The notes beneath the pieces were generated by a model. That model was given only the letters and a program-made list of their open reading frames with translations, searched no databases and had not been told where the DNA came from. This document shows positions 49,327-58,671 of a DNA stretch of 64,000 nucleotides, piece after piece. The position numbers and the translations under genes are program-made. The first letter of the stretch is position 1. Every line of letters starts with the position of its first letter. Source of the DNA: Microbacterium sp. Au-Mic1 (GTDB lineage: Bacteria; Actinomycetota; Actinomycetes; Actinomycetales; Microbacteriaceae); the NCBI RefSeq assembly GCF_021341785.1, contig NZ_JAJTTF010000010.1:62001-126000 (forward strand), given 5' to 3'.

Positions 49327-49976
49327 GCCGTGCCCCGAAGCAGCCGCCGGTCGTCGCCGAGCTCGGTCGCCCCGAGACCGCCGAGGAAACGGCCGACCGC
49401 AAGGCCGCGTCGTCCGCCGCCTATCGCTCCAGCCAGACGTTCCGCGGCCTCATCGCCGCCCTGATCGCGACCGTCGGCGTGGTCCTGCTCATCGTGCTCA
49501 TCGTGCCGCGCGGCGACTTCACCGGATCCAACGCCGTGGATCTGCCGGCCGCTGCCAAGAACGCGCAGAGCACCCTGGACCGCCCGGTGCTGCTGCCGAC
49601 GCCGCCCAACAACTGGCGCGTGAACAAGGCGGTGCTGATCGATGGCAAGCCCACGGTGTGGGACATCACCGTCGCACCGCAGGCCGACGACGCCCGCGGT
49701 TACGCGCACATCGCCCAGGCGTTCGACGCCGACGCCGACTGGGCGGCCACGCCGCTGCGCGGGACGTCGTCGAAGGGCACCGTCAAGATCGGCGGACGCA
49801 CCTGGGACGAGTATGTGATCCCCAACCCGGACTCGGCGGCGAACATCAACTACGCACTCGGCACCCAGGTCGGCAAGGACTACGTCCTCGTCTACGGCGC
49901 CCTCGGCAAGGCGGGCACGGCAGAACTGGTCGCCAAGATCAGCCCGCAGATCGACCGACTCGGAAGCGAACGATGA
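49323..49976 (+). CDS. DUF4245 family membrane-anchored protein
   Basis: A 217-residue protein with one membrane helix ([20 protein letters not shown], about 40-59) and an extracytoplasmic domain beginning [20 protein letters not shown], typical of DUF4245, an actinobacterial family of unknown function that often adjoins xseAB, glpX or fumC, as here. The domain has conserved tryptophans ([26 protein letters not shown]). It is coupled on both sides by ATGA overlaps. Confidence 0.88.
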   Translation: MSRAPKQPPVVAELGRPETAEETADRKAASSAAYRSSQTFRGLIAALIATVGVVLLIVLIVPRGDFTGSNAVDLPAAAKNAQSTLDRPVLLPTPPNNWRVNKAVLIDGKPTVWDITVAPQADDARGYAHIAQAFDADADWAATPLRGTSSKGTVKIGGRTWDEYVIPNPDSAANINYALGTQVGKDYVLVYGALGKAGTAELVAKISPQIDRLGSER

Positions 49977-50626
49977 CCGACACCACCACCCTGACCCCGG
50001 ACGAGGCCTGGCGGCTCATGAGCGAGGGGAACCGGCGGTTCGTCGCGGGCGACCCCGAGCATCCCAACCAGGACGTCGGCAAGCGCCACGAGCTCGTGGA
50101 CGGGCAGGCGCCCCTGGCGACGCTGTTCGGCTGCTCCGACTCGCGTCTCGCCGCGGAGATCATCTTCGACAAGGGCCTCGGCGACCTGTTCGTGGTGCGC
50201 AATGCCGGACAGGTGCTCGGCGAGTCGATCGTCGCGAGCCTCGAGTACGCCGTGGCGATCCTCGGCGTGCCCCTCATCGTGGTGCTCGCGCACGACAGCT
50301 GCGGGGCCGTGCGCGCGGCGATCGACGGCACCGCGATCGACGCCGCCCCGCTCCCCCCGCACATCTGGCGGCTGGTCGCCCCGATCGTGCCGGCCGCCCG
50401 CAAGGTGCTCGCCGAGCAGGGCGGATCCACCGTGGCCGACATCGATGCCGAGCTCGTCGGGCAGGAGCATCTGCGCAACACCGTGCACGACCTGCTGCAG
50501 ACCTCGGAGCTGATCGCCCAGGCCGTCGCCGACGGCAAGCTCGGCATCGTCGGCGCCAACTACCGACTGAACGAGGGCACGGCCGTGCCCGTCGTCACCG
50601 TGGGCCTCAGCGACGCCCGCGCCTGA
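49973..50626 (+). CDS. Beta-class carbonic anhydrase
   Basis: A 217-residue zinc enzyme interconverting CO2 and bicarbonate. Zinc ligands and catalytic dyad are visible: [12 protein letters not shown] (Cys and the Asp-Arg pair, about 53-57) and [13 protein letters not shown] (His and Cys, about 106-109). The fold-level features [10 protein letters not shown] and [10 protein letters not shown] match. It follows DUF4245 with an ATGA overlap and precedes fumC by 40 bases, so it may be in one operon with them. Confidence 0.94.
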   Translation: MTDTTTLTPDEAWRLMSEGNRRFVAGDPEHPNQDVGKRHELVDGQAPLATLFGCSDSRLAAEIIFDKGLGDLFVVRNAGQVLGESIVASLEYAVAILGVPLIVVLAHDSCGAVRAAIDGTAIDAAPLPPHIWRLVAPIVPAARKVLAEQGGSTVADIDAELVGQEHLRNTVHDLLQTSELIAQAVADGKLGIVGANYRLNEGTAVPVVTVGLSDARA

Positions 50627-50666
50627 ACATCCCCCTCATCACACCGTCACATCTGGAGGAACAGCA

Positions 50667-52061
50667 GTGGCTGACATCGAGTACCGCGTCGAACACGACA
50701 CCATGGGCGAGGTGCGCGTGCCCGTGAACGCTCTGTACGGAGCGCAGACGCAGCGCGCCGTGGAGAACTTCCCGATCTCCGGCAAGGGTCTGGAATCGAC
50801 GCAGATCGCGGCCCTCGCCCGGATCAAGAAGGCCGCCGCGCTCGCCAACAAGGAGCTCGGCACGCTCGACGGCGCCATCGCCGACGCGATCGCCCAGGCG
50901 GCGGACGAGGTCGCTGCGGGCAAGCACGACGGCGAGTTCCCGGTCGACACGTACCAGACCGGATCCGGCACGTCCTCGAACATGAACATGAACGAGGTTC
51001 TCGCGACTCTCGCGACCCGGATCCTCGGCGCGACCGTGCACCCGAACGACCACGTGAACGCCTCGCAGTCGTCGAACGACGTCTTCCCGACCTCGGTGCA
51101 CATCGCCGTCACCCAGGCGCTCATCGACACGCTCATCCCCTCGCTCGACCACCTCGCGGTCGCGCTCGAGGCGAAGGCGGAGCTGTGGAAGGACGCGGTC
51201 AAGTCCGGCCGCACCCACCTCATGGACGCCACGCCGGTCACCCTCGGCCAGGAGTTCGGCGGCTACGCCCGCCAGATCCGCCTCGGCATCGAGCGCGTGC
51301 AGTCCGCCCTCCCCCGCGTCGCCGAGGTCCCCCTGGGCGGCACAGCGGTCGGCACCGGCATCAACACCCCGCTCGGCTTCCCGCAGAAGGTCATCGCGCT
51401 GCTCGCGGCCGAGACCGAGCTGCCGATCACCGAGGCCAAGGACCACTTCGAGGCCCAGGCCAACCGCGACGGCCTCGTCGAGGCGTCGGGTGCCCTGCGC
51501 ACCATCGCGGTCTCGCTGACGAAGATCAACAACGACCTGCGCTGGATGGGCTCGGGCCCGAACACGGGTCTCGGCGAGCTGCACATCCCCGACCTGCAGC
51601 CCGGCTCGTCGATCATGCCGGGCAAGGTCAACCCCGTCATCCCCGAGGCCGTGCTGATGGTGTGCGCCCGCGTGATCGGCAACGACGCGACGGTCGCCTG
51701 GGCCGGAGCCTCCGGTTCATTCGAGCTGAACGTGGCGATCCCCGTCATGGGCACCGCGCTGCTCGAGTCGATCCGCCTGCTCTCCAACGCCGTGCGCGTG
51801 CTCGCCGACAAGACCGTCGACGGCCTGCAGGCCAACGTCGAGCGCGCCGCAGCCTTCGCCGGCATGAGCCCCTCCATCGTGACGCCGCTGAACAAGCTCA
51901 TCGGCTACGAGGCCGCCGCGAAGATCGCCAAGCACGCCGTCGCCAAGGGCATCACCGTCCGCGACGCCGTGATCGACCTCGGCTACGTGGAGCGCGGCGA
52001 GCTCACCCTTGAGCAGCTCGACGCCAAGCTCGACCTGCTGTCGATGACGCACGCCGGCTGA
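50667..52061 (+). CDS. fumC: Fumarate hydratase class II
   Basis: A 464-residue FumC of the TCA cycle, oxygen-stable and iron-free. Signature [12 protein letters not shown] (about 312-323) is intact, with [19 protein letters not shown] (about 98-116) and [18 protein letters not shown] as the other active-site segments. GTG start with GGAGGAA eight bases upstream. A strong terminator follows within 20 bases. Confidence 0.97.
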   Translation: MADIEYRVEHDTMGEVRVPVNALYGAQTQRAVENFPISGKGLESTQIAALARIKKAAALANKELGTLDGAIADAIAQAADEVAAGKHDGEFPVDTYQTGSGTSSNMNMNEVLATLATRILGATVHPNDHVNASQSSNDVFPTSVHIAVTQALIDTLIPSLDHLAVALEAKAELWKDAVKSGRTHLMDATPVTLGQEFGGYARQIRLGIERVQSALPRVAEVPLGGTAVGTGINTPLGFPQKVIALLAAETELPITEAKDHFEAQANRDGLVEASGALRTIAVSLTKINNDLRWMGSGPNTGLGELHIPDLQPGSSIMPGKVNPVIPEAVLMVCARVIGNDATVAWAGASGSFELNVAIPVMGTALLESIRLLSNAVRVLADKTVDGLQANVERAAAFAGMSPSIVTPLNKLIGYEAAAKIAKHAVAKGITVRDAVIDLGYVERGELTLEQLDAKLDLLSMTHAG

Positions 52062-52080
52062 TCCCGGATCCGCTGAACGC

Positions 52081-52117
52081 ACGGATGCCGCGTCCCCTCC
52101 GGGGGCGCGGCATCCGT
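52081..52117 (+). terminator. Terminator after fumC
   Basis: ACGGATGCCGCG (52081-52092) pairs with CGCGGCATCCGT (52106-52117), with an inner CCCC/GGGG extension. Confidence 0.8.
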
Positions 52118-52123
52118 CGTTCG

Positions 52124-52214
52124 GGGGCAGGGCGGTGGGGCGGTGGCTCGGCGGTGGGGTGGTGGGGCCGGTGTGGTGCGGTGGCCTCGCGGGCGGTGGC
52201 GGTGCGGTGGCGCG
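52124..52214 (+). repeat. G-rich GGTGG low-complexity tract
   Basis: About 90 bases made almost entirely of variants of GGCGGTGG and GGTGGGG on the plus strand, with no reading frame of interest. Units are irregular (5-9 bases) and not separated by spacers, so it is not a CRISPR. G-quadruplex formation is plausible. It leads directly into element D. Confidence 0.7.
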
Positions 52215-52302
52215 GTGCGACGTCTGCACGACGTTGCGACGTCTGCACGATCCAAGCCGTGGATCCGTCGCGCATCCGTCGCAGGGTCGTGCAGGCGTTG
52301 CG
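52215..52302. repeat. Palindromic repeat (element D), left of DUF559 gene
   Basis: Two forward copies of GTGCGACGTCTGCACGA-type units (from 52215 and about 52234) face an inverted TCGTGCAGGCGTTGCG (about 52287-52302) across a core with CCGTGGATCCGTC and GCATCCGTCGCA. Element E at 53288 has the same order and orientation and aligns over 88 bases with scattered substitutions. Confidence 0.82.
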
Positions 52303-52399
52303 AGGTGTTCGTCCTCCACAACCCCGCACCACGCCAAAGTGTGCACCGGTTGCGCGGGCGCCCCGCCGGATCCCATCCTGCACCATCAGAGTGGACCGC

Positions 52400-53230
52400 A
52401 TGTTGGATCCGGCCACCACTCTCACCCGGCTCGGCGGCGTCGCCCGAGGAGAGCACCTCCACGCGCTCGGCCTCACCCGCAGCGCTCTCGCGCGTGCCGT
52501 CTCGTCGGGGCGGATCCGACGCGTCCGGCCCGGCGTTTTCGCCGCCCCGGGCGCATGCCCGAAGACGGTGGCCGCCGCGGCGCACGGGGGCGCCCTCACC
52601 TGCGGAGCGGCGCTGCGACTGAGCAAGGTCTGGGTACTCGAAAAGGACGCCCCACCGCACGTGTGGGTGGGACGCGACGGCCGGGTTCATGCGCACCCCG
52701 CCTGCGATTGCACGAGCCACTTCTTCGACGGCGCGACGCGGTTCGGAGTGGTCGAGGTCGAAACGGCGCTGATCCACCTGCACGGTTGCGCGGGCGCCGA
52801 GGCGTTTTTCGCCTCGTTCGAGTCCGCCTGGCGCAGGGGGCTTCTCTCCCGCGCCGCGAGAGCGCGGATCCGCGATGCTCTCCCGCAGAGCGCGCGTTGG
52901 CTGGTCGACATCGCGCGCGCAGATGCCGACAGCGGCCTCGAGTCGCTGCTGCGGTTGAGACTGCACGTCCTCGGGATCCGCCTGGACTGCCAGGTACGAA
53001 TGCCGGGCGTCGGGAAGGTGGACTTCGTCGTCGCAGGCCGGCTGATCATCGAGGTCGACGGCCGGGAGAACCACGACGGGGAGTCCCTCCGCCACAAGGA
53101 TCTGCGGCGGGACGCCGCGGCATCGGCGCTCGGCTACGAGACGCTGCGCTTCGACTACGCCCAGGTCCTCTACGACTGGCCGTCCGTGCAGGCGGCGATT
53201 CTGGCCGCCCTCCGCCGCATCCACGCGTGA
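52400..53230 (+). CDS. DUF559 (Vsr-like) nuclease-family protein
   Basis: A 276-residue protein. The N-terminal part has an AbiEi-like DNA-binding pattern (LTRLGGVARGEHLHALGLTR, RALSSGRIRRVRPGVF-like segment at about 30-50). The C-terminal DUF559 domain (about 185-270) carries ESLLRLRLHVLGI, GVGKVDFVVAGRLIIEVDG with the D...ExD pair, HKDLRRDAAASALGYETLRF with the basic helix, all as in Vsr/MTES-like PD-(D/E)XK nucleases. Only weakly similar to the gene at 5262. It has no partner gene and lies between direct copies of a palindrome different in sequence from that around the first gene. Function unknown. Confidence 0.75.
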   Translation: MLDPATTLTRLGGVARGEHLHALGLTRSALARAVSSGRIRRVRPGVFAAPGACPKTVAAAAHGGALTCGAALRLSKVWVLEKDAPPHVWVGRDGRVHAHPACDCTSHFFDGATRFGVVEVETALIHLHGCAGAEAFFASFESAWRRGLLSRAARARIRDALPQSARWLVDIARADADSGLESLLRLRLHVLGIRLDCQVRMPGVGKVDFVVAGRLIIEVDGRENHDGESLRHKDLRRDAAASALGYETLRFDYAQVLYDWPSVQAAILAALRRIHA

Positions 53231-53287
53231 CCCTGCGGCGTCAGGGCGCCGTCAGCTCCTTGCTCGGTATCGCGACGCCCCCGGATC

Positions 53288-53398
53288 GTGCGACGCCTGC
53301 ACGATTCTGCGACGCCTGCACGACCCGAACCGCGGATCCGTCCTGCATCCGTCGCGAGATCCTGCAGGCGTCGCAGGCCGACGCGGCAGGCGTCGCAA
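53288..53398. repeat. Palindromic repeat (element E), right of DUF559 gene
   Basis: Two forward units TGCGACGCCTGCACGA (from 53289 and 53308) and two inverted ones, CCTGCAGGCGTCGCA (53361-53375) and GGCAGGCGTCGCAAG (from about 53385), around a core with CCGCGGATCCGTC and GCATCCGTCGCG. It is a direct copy of element D with an added unit and lies in the convergent gap before phoH. Confidence 0.82.
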
Positions 53399-53452
53399 GC
53401 CGACGAGGCCGACGCCGACCGCACTCCGGACGCGGTCGGCGTCGGCCACAGG

Positions 53453-54838
53453 TCAGCTGAGCTCCCCGCCCTCCAGGAGCTCGGTCACGAGGGCGGCGAT
53501 CGCGGAGCGCTCGGAGCGCTGCAGGGTCACGTGGCCGAAGAGGCTGTGGCCCTTCAGCGTCTCGATCACGCTCGCGATGCCGTCGTGGCGGCCCACCCGC
53601 AGGTTGTCGCGCTGACCCACGTCATGGGTGAGCACGACCCGGGAGTTCTGCCCCATCCGGCTCAGCACCGTGAGCAGCACGTTGCGCTCCAGGGATTGCG
53701 CCTCGTCGACGATCACGAAGGCGTCGTGCAGCGACCGTCCGCGGATGTGCGTGAGCGGCAGCACTTCGAGCATGCCGCGCTCGACGACCTCTTCGACGAC
53801 GTTGCCCGAGACCACGGACCCGAGCGTGTCGAAGACCGCCTGGCCCCAGGGGCTCATCTTCTCGTCCTTGTCGCCGGGCAGGTAACCGAGCTCCTGCCCG
53901 CCGACGGCGAACAGCGGCCGGAACACGATGATCTTCTTCTGCTGCTGCCGTTCGAGCACCGCCTCCAGGCCCGCGCACAGGGCGAGGGCGGACTTGCCGG
54001 TGCCGGCGCGTCCGCCGAGCGAGACGATGCCGACGTCGGGATCGGAGAGCAGGTCGATCGCGATGCGCTGCTCGGCCGAGCGCCCGTGCAGGCCGAACAC
54101 CTCGCGGTCCCCGCGGACCAGCGCGTACTCGCCGTCGGCCGTGACCCGCCCGAGCGCGGATCCCCGCTCGGAGTGGATGATGAGGCCCGTGTTCACCGGG
54201 AGCCCGATCGCCTCCTCGCTCGTGCCGACCTCGCTCTCGTACAGGTCGCTCATCTCGTCGCCGGAGAGCGAGATCGAGCTGATCCCCGTCCAGCCCGAGT
54301 CCACCGCCTGCTCGGCGAGATACTCCTCGGCGTTGATGCCGAGGGAGGCGGCCTTGACCCGCATCGGCAGATCTTTGGAGACGACGGTGACGTCCTGGCC
54401 GTCCTGGGCGAGGTGCATCGCGACGGCGAGGATGCGGCTGTCGTTGTCACCGAGGCGGATGCCGCTGGGCAGCACCGTCTGATCGGTGTTGTTCAGCTCG
54501 ACCCGCAGCGTGCCGCCGTCGCCGATCGGGACCGGGAAGTCGAGCCGCCCGTGCTCGACGCGCAGCTCGTCGAGGTGGCGGAGGGCCCGCCGGGCGAAGT
54601 ACCCGAGCTCCGGGTCGTGGCGCTTGCCCTCCAGCTCGCCGATGACCACGACCGGCAGGACGATGGAGTGCTCGGCGAAGCGGAAGAACGCCTGCGGATC
54701 CGACAGCAGGACGGACGTGTCGAGCACGTACGTCTTCAGATCCTGATCGGGCGTTGCACCCCCCTCGCGCGCTGCCGCTTCGGCGGCGTTCACGGCGCTG
54801 GTACGGGTGCTGCTGTTCAGTGCGGTACGTGCGGCCAC
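53453..54838 (-). CDS. PhoH family protein with N-terminal PIN domain
   Basis: A 461-residue PIN-PhoH fusion (PhoH2 type). The PIN domain (about 35-170) has [17 protein letters not shown] and the acidic [13 protein letters not shown]; the PhoH ATPase domain (about 250-450) has Walker [17 protein letters not shown] and Walker [13 protein letters not shown]. Such proteins unwind and cut RNA in mycobacteria, where they are paired with a small antitoxin; no such partner is evident here. GTG start with GGGAGAGGG upstream. The 167-bp gap before it shows nothing else. Confidence 0.92.
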   Translation of the reverse strand: MAARTALNSSTRTSAVNAAEAAAREGGATPDQDLKTYVLDTSVLLSDPQAFFRFAEHSIVLPVVVIGELEGKRHDPELGYFARRALRHLDELRVEHGRLDFPVPIGDGGTLRVELNNTDQTVLPSGIRLGDNDSRILAVAMHLAQDGQDVTVVSKDLPMRVKAASLGINAEEYLAEQAVDSGWTGISSISLSGDEMSDLYESEVGTSEEAIGLPVNTGLIIHSERGSALGRVTADGEYALVRGDREVFGLHGRSAEQRIAIDLLSDPDVGIVSLGGRAGTGKSALALCAGLEAVLERQQQKKIIVFRPLFAVGGQELGYLPGDKDEKMSPWGQAVFDTLGSVVSGNVVEEVVERGMLEVLPLTHIRGRSLHDAFVIVDEAQSLERNVLLTVLSRMGQNSRVVLTHDVGQRDNLRVGRHDGIASVIETLKGHSLFGHVTLQRSERSAIAALVTELLEGGELS

Positions 54839-55005
54839 GACCCTCTCCCGACCCGGGGATTCCCGGAACTAGGCGAATCGGCCAGGGCCACGAGTCGCGA
54901 TCCTTGAGGCCGACTCGATCGGACGCCGTGTCCGATGCCATGAACGTACGACCCCCCACCGACATCGCGCAGGAAGGACACGCCCTCTGATCGGTTAAGA
55001 GCGGG

Positions 55006-56130
55006 TTATGAGCGGGTGAACTGCCGGGCGTCGTCGAGGGCGGCGTCGAACAGCCCGAGCGTCTCCGCCGTCGTGCCGGCGTGCGGCGCCACCCGCACGG
55101 TCCCCGATCGCACCGTCACCTGGCAGCCGGCCGCGGCGAGCACGTCGCCGACCCGCTGCGGATCCGCCGGAGCGAGCACCACGATCCCGGCGCGTTCCGC
55201 GGGCTCCCGTGGGGACGCCACGTCGATCCCGTGCCTGTCGGCGATGCCGAGCAGGACGTCGACGTTGCCGGACAGACGGTCCTCGACGGCGCGGACTCCG
55301 ACGGCCCCGATCTCGGCGACCCCGGCCGCGAGGCGTGAGGCTGCGAGGGGATCCGGTGCGCTGACCGCATACGCCTGCGCCGACAGCGCCGGATCCGGCA
55401 GCACGTCGGCAGGAAGCCCCTCCACGGCGGTCGCGATCCGACCGCTCAGCACAGGCCGGATCCGCTCACGGGCGCGATCCGTGAACCGGGCGAACCCGGT
55501 GCCGCGCCCGGAGCGAAGCCACTTGTAGCCGTGGCCCACCACGACGTCCGCGACCGCCCAGTCCTCGTCGACGACGCCGAAGGACTGCACCGCGTCCACG
55601 ATGAGCAGCCGGTCCTTTCCGAGCGCCTCACGGAGCGCCGCCAGATCGGCGCGGTACCCCGAGCGGAAGTCGACATGGCTCACGACGAGCGCCGTCACGT
55701 CCGGGTCCAGCGCGTCGATGACGGCGTCGGCGGTGACCCGGGTGCCGGCCGGGGCGATCCAGCGCGGGGCGAGCCGGCCACCCGATGCGGCCGCGGCCCG
55801 CTCGAGCGTGATCGTGACGCTCGGGAACTCAGCCGCCGAGGCGATCACGACGCCGTCGAGCCCGGTGAGCGCCTGCTGCAGGGCATGCGTGGAAGAGGGA
55901 TGAACGGTGACCTCGTCCGGAGCGGAACCGAGCAGCGCCGCCACCGCCGTCTGCGCCTCGGTCGTCCGACCCGCCGTCGCGGCGATGCCCTCGGGTCGCC
56001 CCGTGGCGAGCAGTTCGGCGTCGGCGACCAGTGCGGCGCGCGCAGCCGGCGAGATCGGACCGAACGCCGCCCAGTTCAGGTATCCCAGGTCCTCGTCGAA
56101 CGATGCGATGTAGTCGTCGATGGCACGCAT
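55006..56130 (-). CDS. Class V aminotransferase-fold PLP enzyme
   Basis: A 374-residue PLP-dependent protein. The fold I pattern includes YLNWAAFGPISPAARAA at the N-terminus, HPSSTHALQQALTGLDGVV for cofactor binding, VDAVQSFGVVDEDW with the PLP-contacting Asp, and the Schiff-base lysine in VVGHGYKWLRSGRGTGF (about residue 203). Relatives are aminotransferases, kynureninase-like or cysteine desulfurase-like enzymes; the active-site Cys of desulfurases is not seen. Substrate unknown. CAGACT six bases from the ATG may be the -10. Confidence 0.85.
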   Translation of the reverse strand: MRAIDDYIASFDEDLGYLNWAAFGPISPAARAALVADAELLATGRPEGIAATAGRTTEAQTAVAALLGSAPDEVTVHPSSTHALQQALTGLDGVVIASAAEFPSVTITLERAAAASGGRLAPRWIAPAGTRVTADAVIDALDPDVTALVVSHVDFRSGYRADLAALREALGKDRLLIVDAVQSFGVVDEDWAVADVVVGHGYKWLRSGRGTGFARFTDRARERIRPVLSGRIATAVEGLPADVLPDPALSAQAYAVSAPDPLAASRLAAGVAEIGAVGVRAVEDRLSGNVDVLLGIADRHGIDVASPREPAERAGIVVLAPADPQRVGDVLAAAGCQVTVRSGTVRVAPHAGTTAETLGLFDAALDDARQFTRS

Positions 56131-56178
56131 CCGGTCAGTCTGACACGCGGTGCGTGCGCCTCCGCCGCGCGTCGCCGA

Positions 56179-56964
56179 TCAGCGGCCGAACCGGCGGTCG
56201 CGGTCGGCGTAGTCGCGGATCGCGCGCAGGAAATCGACCTGCCGCAGATCCGGTCCGAGCGCCTCCACGAAGTAGAACTCGCTGTGCGCGCTCTGCCAGA
56301 GCAGGAAGTCGCTGAGCCGCTGCTCGCCGCTCGTGCGGATCACCAGATCCGGATCCGGCTGCCCGCCGGTGTACAGGTGCTCCCCGATCATCTCGGGCGT
56401 GAGGTGCGCGGCGAGGTCCTCCAGGGTGCCGCCCGACGCGTCGTGCTGGGCGATGATCGACCGCACCGCGTCGACGATCTCGTTGCGCCCGCCGTAGCCC
56501 ACCGCGAGGTTCACATGCAGCCCGGTGTGGTCGCGGGTGCGATCCTCCGCCTCGGCGAGGACGCGCGCGAGCTCCGCCGGCAGGATGTCCGCGCGGCCGA
56601 CATGCTTGACCCGCCAGTTGCCCTCGTGGGACAGGCCGTCCGCGAGTTCGCCGATGATCTCGATGAGGTCCGCGAGCTCCGCCGAGTCCCGTTTGAGCAG
56701 GTTGTCCGCTGAGAGCAGGTAGAGCGACACCACGCGGATGCCGAGCTCATCGCACCAGCCCAGGAACTCGCGCATCTTCGCGGCCCCCGCCCTGTGGCCG
56801 TGCGCGGGCGTCGCGTAACCGAGCTGGCGCGCCCAGCGGCGGTTGCCGTCGATCATCATCGCGATGTGGTGCGGCATGGTCGCCGGGTCCATCCGCCGCC
56901 TCAGACGTCGGGAGTAGAGCCGGTAGAGGGGGCCACTCCCTGGCTGATCGGACCGTGCGCTCAC
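56179..56964 (-). CDS. uppS: Isoprenyl (cis-prenyl) transferase, UppS-type
   Basis: A 261-residue cis-prenyltransferase making the polyprenyl diphosphate lipid carrier for the cell wall. Catalytic motif I is HIAMMIDGNRRWARQLG (Asp at about 39), and the C-terminal IRTSGEQRLSDFLLWQSAHSEF binds the homoallylic substrate. Actinobacteria often have two paralogues of different chain length (decaprenyl and shorter); sequence alone does not decide which this is. The GTG start is supported by a TAGCGT box six bases upstream; the first 30 residues are a basic extension. Confidence 0.93.
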   Translation of the reverse strand: MSARSDQPGSGPLYRLYSRRLRRRMDPATMPHHIAMMIDGNRRWARQLGYATPAHGHRAGAAKMREFLGWCDELGIRVVSLYLLSADNLLKRDSAELADLIEIIGELADGLSHEGNWRVKHVGRADILPAELARVLAEAEDRTRDHTGLHVNLAVGYGGRNEIVDAVRSIIAQHDASGGTLEDLAAHLTPEMIGEHLYTGGQPDPDLVIRTSGEQRLSDFLLWQSAHSEFYFVEALGPDLRQVDFLRAIRDYADRDRRFGR

Positions 56965-56970
56965 TCCCCT

Positions 56971-56976
56971 ACGCTA
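56971..56976 (-). promoter_or_regulatory. Leaderless -10 box of uppS
   Basis: TAGCGT on the minus strand, six bases (AGGGGA), then GTG at 56964. Confidence 0.5.
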
Positions 56977-57044
56977 CCGCGCGGATGGATCCGGCCGTCA
57001 CGTCGGCCACGGGATATGTACGGTTTGCGGAATGCGGAGACGCC

Positions 57045-57050
57045 TAGAGT
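57045..57050 (+). promoter_or_regulatory. Leaderless -10 box of the hemolysin III gene
   Basis: TAGAGT, six bases (TCAAGC), then ATG at 57057. Confidence 0.5.
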
Positions 57051-57056
57051 TCAAGC

Positions 57057-57794
57057 ATGCGCCGAGCGAGCCGATCCGCTGCCCCCGATGTGCCCGGACT
57101 GCCCCTCATGGAGGTGGCCGCCGTCGACGCGCAGCTCGAGATCAAGCCGACCTGGCGGGGCTGGATCCACGCCGGCACCTTCCCGGTGGCGATCGCGGCC
57201 GGCATCGTGCTCATCGTGCTCGCCCAGGGGACGGTCGCGAAGTGGGCGGCGGCGGTGTTCATGATCACCTCGCTCCTGCTGTTCGGCAACTCCGCGCTGT
57301 ACCACCGCTTCAACTGGAAGCCGCGGACGAAGTCGATCCTGAAGCGGATCGATCACGCCAACATCCTGCTGCTCATCGCCGGAACCTACACGCCGCTCGC
57401 GACGCTCGCCCTCACACCGGAGAAGGGCACGCTGCTGCTGATCCTGGTGTGGTCGGGGGCCCTCCTCGGGATCCTGTTCCGGGTGTTCTGGATCAACGCC
57501 CCGCGCTGGCTGTACGTCGCGCTCTATCTGCTGCTCGGCTGGGCGGCCATGATGTACATCGTCGACCTCGTGCAGGCGAACGTCGCCATGATGGTGCTGG
57601 TGTGCGTGGGCGGACTGCTGTACACCGGCGGGGCCGTCGTCTACGCGCTGAAGAAGCCGAACCCGTGGCCGGGGAGATTCGGCTTCCACGAGATCTTCCA
57701 CGTCTGCACCGTGCTGGCGTTCCTCTGCCACTGGACCGCGTGCCTGCTCATCTCGCTGGCGCCGCTGCACCCGTCCCTGGGCCTGCCCGGCTGA
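57057..57794 (+). CDS. Hemolysin III/PAQR family membrane protein
   Basis: A 245-residue seven-helix membrane protein of the HlyIII branch of the PAQR superfamily. The conserved metal-site residues are visible: FGNSALYHRFNW (Ser, His), LKRIDHANILLLIAGTYTP (Asp) and FGFHEIFHVCTVLAFLCHW near the end (His residues). Relatives are putative zinc-dependent hydrolases of membrane lipids; true haemolysis is not implied. A single gene, divergent from uppS. Confidence 0.92.
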   Translation: MRRASRSAAPDVPGLPLMEVAAVDAQLEIKPTWRGWIHAGTFPVAIAAGIVLIVLAQGTVAKWAAAVFMITSLLLFGNSALYHRFNWKPRTKSILKRIDHANILLLIAGTYTPLATLALTPEKGTLLLILVWSGALLGILFRVFWINAPRWLYVALYLLLGWAAMMYIVDLVQANVAMMVLVCVGGLLYTGGAVVYALKKPNPWPGRFGFHEIFHVCTVLAFLCHWTACLLISLAPLHPSLGLPG

Positions 57795-57837
57795 ACCCGG
57801 CCCGGCTGAACGGGTGGGCTCGGTCTGCCCCGCGGCG

Positions 57838-58098
57838 TCAGGACCTGCGCGCGTCCGGTTCGTCCTCGCCCGTGTCGGCGCCCTGGGCCGCCTCCTCGGC
57901 GTCGAGCTCGGCGCGCACCTCCTCGCGGTAGCGCACCCGGCGGATCCGTCGCTGCATGTCCCAGATCAGCAGAGCCGCGAACACGACGATCACGGCGACG
58001 ATCACGAATCCCACGGGCCCCGGCGTGACCAGGTTCGGGTCGACCGTCGGGGTCGGAGTGGGGGTCGCCGTCACGGCGGCAAGGATCGCCTCGATCAT
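57838..58098 (-). CDS. Small membrane protein with charged C-terminal tail
   Basis: An 86-residue protein: a Thr/Pro-rich N-terminus (AAVTATPTPTPTVDP), one strong membrane helix (GFVIVAVIVVFAALLIWDM), and a basic then acidic tail (RRIRRVRYREEVRAELDAEE). The topology suggests N-out, C-in. It is not recognised beyond being typical of actinobacterial small membrane proteins. Convergent with the hemolysin III gene, divergent from the DUF4307 gene. Confidence 0.65.
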   Translation of the reverse strand: MIEAILAAVTATPTPTPTVDPNLVTPGPVGFVIVAVIVVFAALLIWDMQRRIRRVRYREEVRAELDAEEAAQGADTGEDEPDARRS

Positions 58099-58178
58099 CT
58101 CTCAGCCTTTCTGGGCACGGCCCGTTCGGGCCCCAAGGCTCCCTCGGGATAACCTGGAACCACCAGCCTAACGATCGG

Positions 58179-58577
58179 ATGCACCCCGCCGTGACGACCC
58201 CCGCCCAGCTCGAAGAGCGATACGGCCGCGGACCCCGCCGGCGTCTGCCGATGATCCTCGCGATCGCGGCCGCCGCGATCGTCGTCGGTGTCTTCGGGTG
58301 GTGGACATGGCAGGGCTCCGCAGACACCGTGGATGTGACGGGAACGGGCTTCCAGCTCGTCGACGATCACAGCGTGACGGTGTCCTTCCAGATCACCGCG
58401 CCCACAAACCGGCCCGTGCACTGCATCGTGGAGGCGCAGGATGAGGAGTTCGGAATCGTGGGCTGGCGCCTCGTCACCTACCCCGGATCCGAGAAGCACT
58501 CCCGTGCCTTCACCGAGCATGTGCCGATCGTGTCGGCCGCGACGACCGGTTTGGTGAACTCCTGCTGGGTGTCCTAG
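58179..58577 (+). CDS. DUF4307 family membrane-anchored protein
   Basis: A 132-residue protein with QLEERYGRGPRRRLPM at the N-terminus, the standard DUF4307 opening, one membrane helix (LAIAAAAIVVGVFGWWTW) and an extracytoplasmic immunoglobulin-like segment with NRPVHCIVEAQDEEFGIVGW and the terminal NSCWVS; the two cysteines could form a disulfide. An actinobacterial family of unknown function that usually precedes greA, as here. Expressed ahead of a hairpin. Confidence 0.88.
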   Translation: MHPAVTTPAQLEERYGRGPRRRLPMILAIAAAAIVVGVFGWWTWQGSADTVDVTGTGFQLVDDHSVTVSFQITAPTNRPVHCIVEAQDEEFGIVGWRLVTYPGSEKHSRAFTEHVPIVSAATTGLVNSCWVS

Positions 58578-58593
58578 GCTCATCGTGTTGAGC

Positions 58594-58619
58594 GACGCCC
58601 CGGCAGGTGCCGGGGCGTC
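58594..58619 (+). terminator. Hairpin between DUF4307 and greA
   Basis: GACGCCCCGGCA (58594-58605) pairs with TGCCGGGGCGTC (58608-58619) over a two-base loop, followed by TTGG. It lies in the greA leader and may terminate DUF4307 transcripts. Confidence 0.7.
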
Positions 58620-58671
58620 TTGGCATATCCGGGACCTGCTGATCCCGGATCCGATTCGCAAGGAGTTCACC

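Noticed and set aside
52124-52214. GGTGG units as a CRISPR array
   Set aside because: Units are 5-9 bases, irregular, with no unique spacers and no cas genes nearby.
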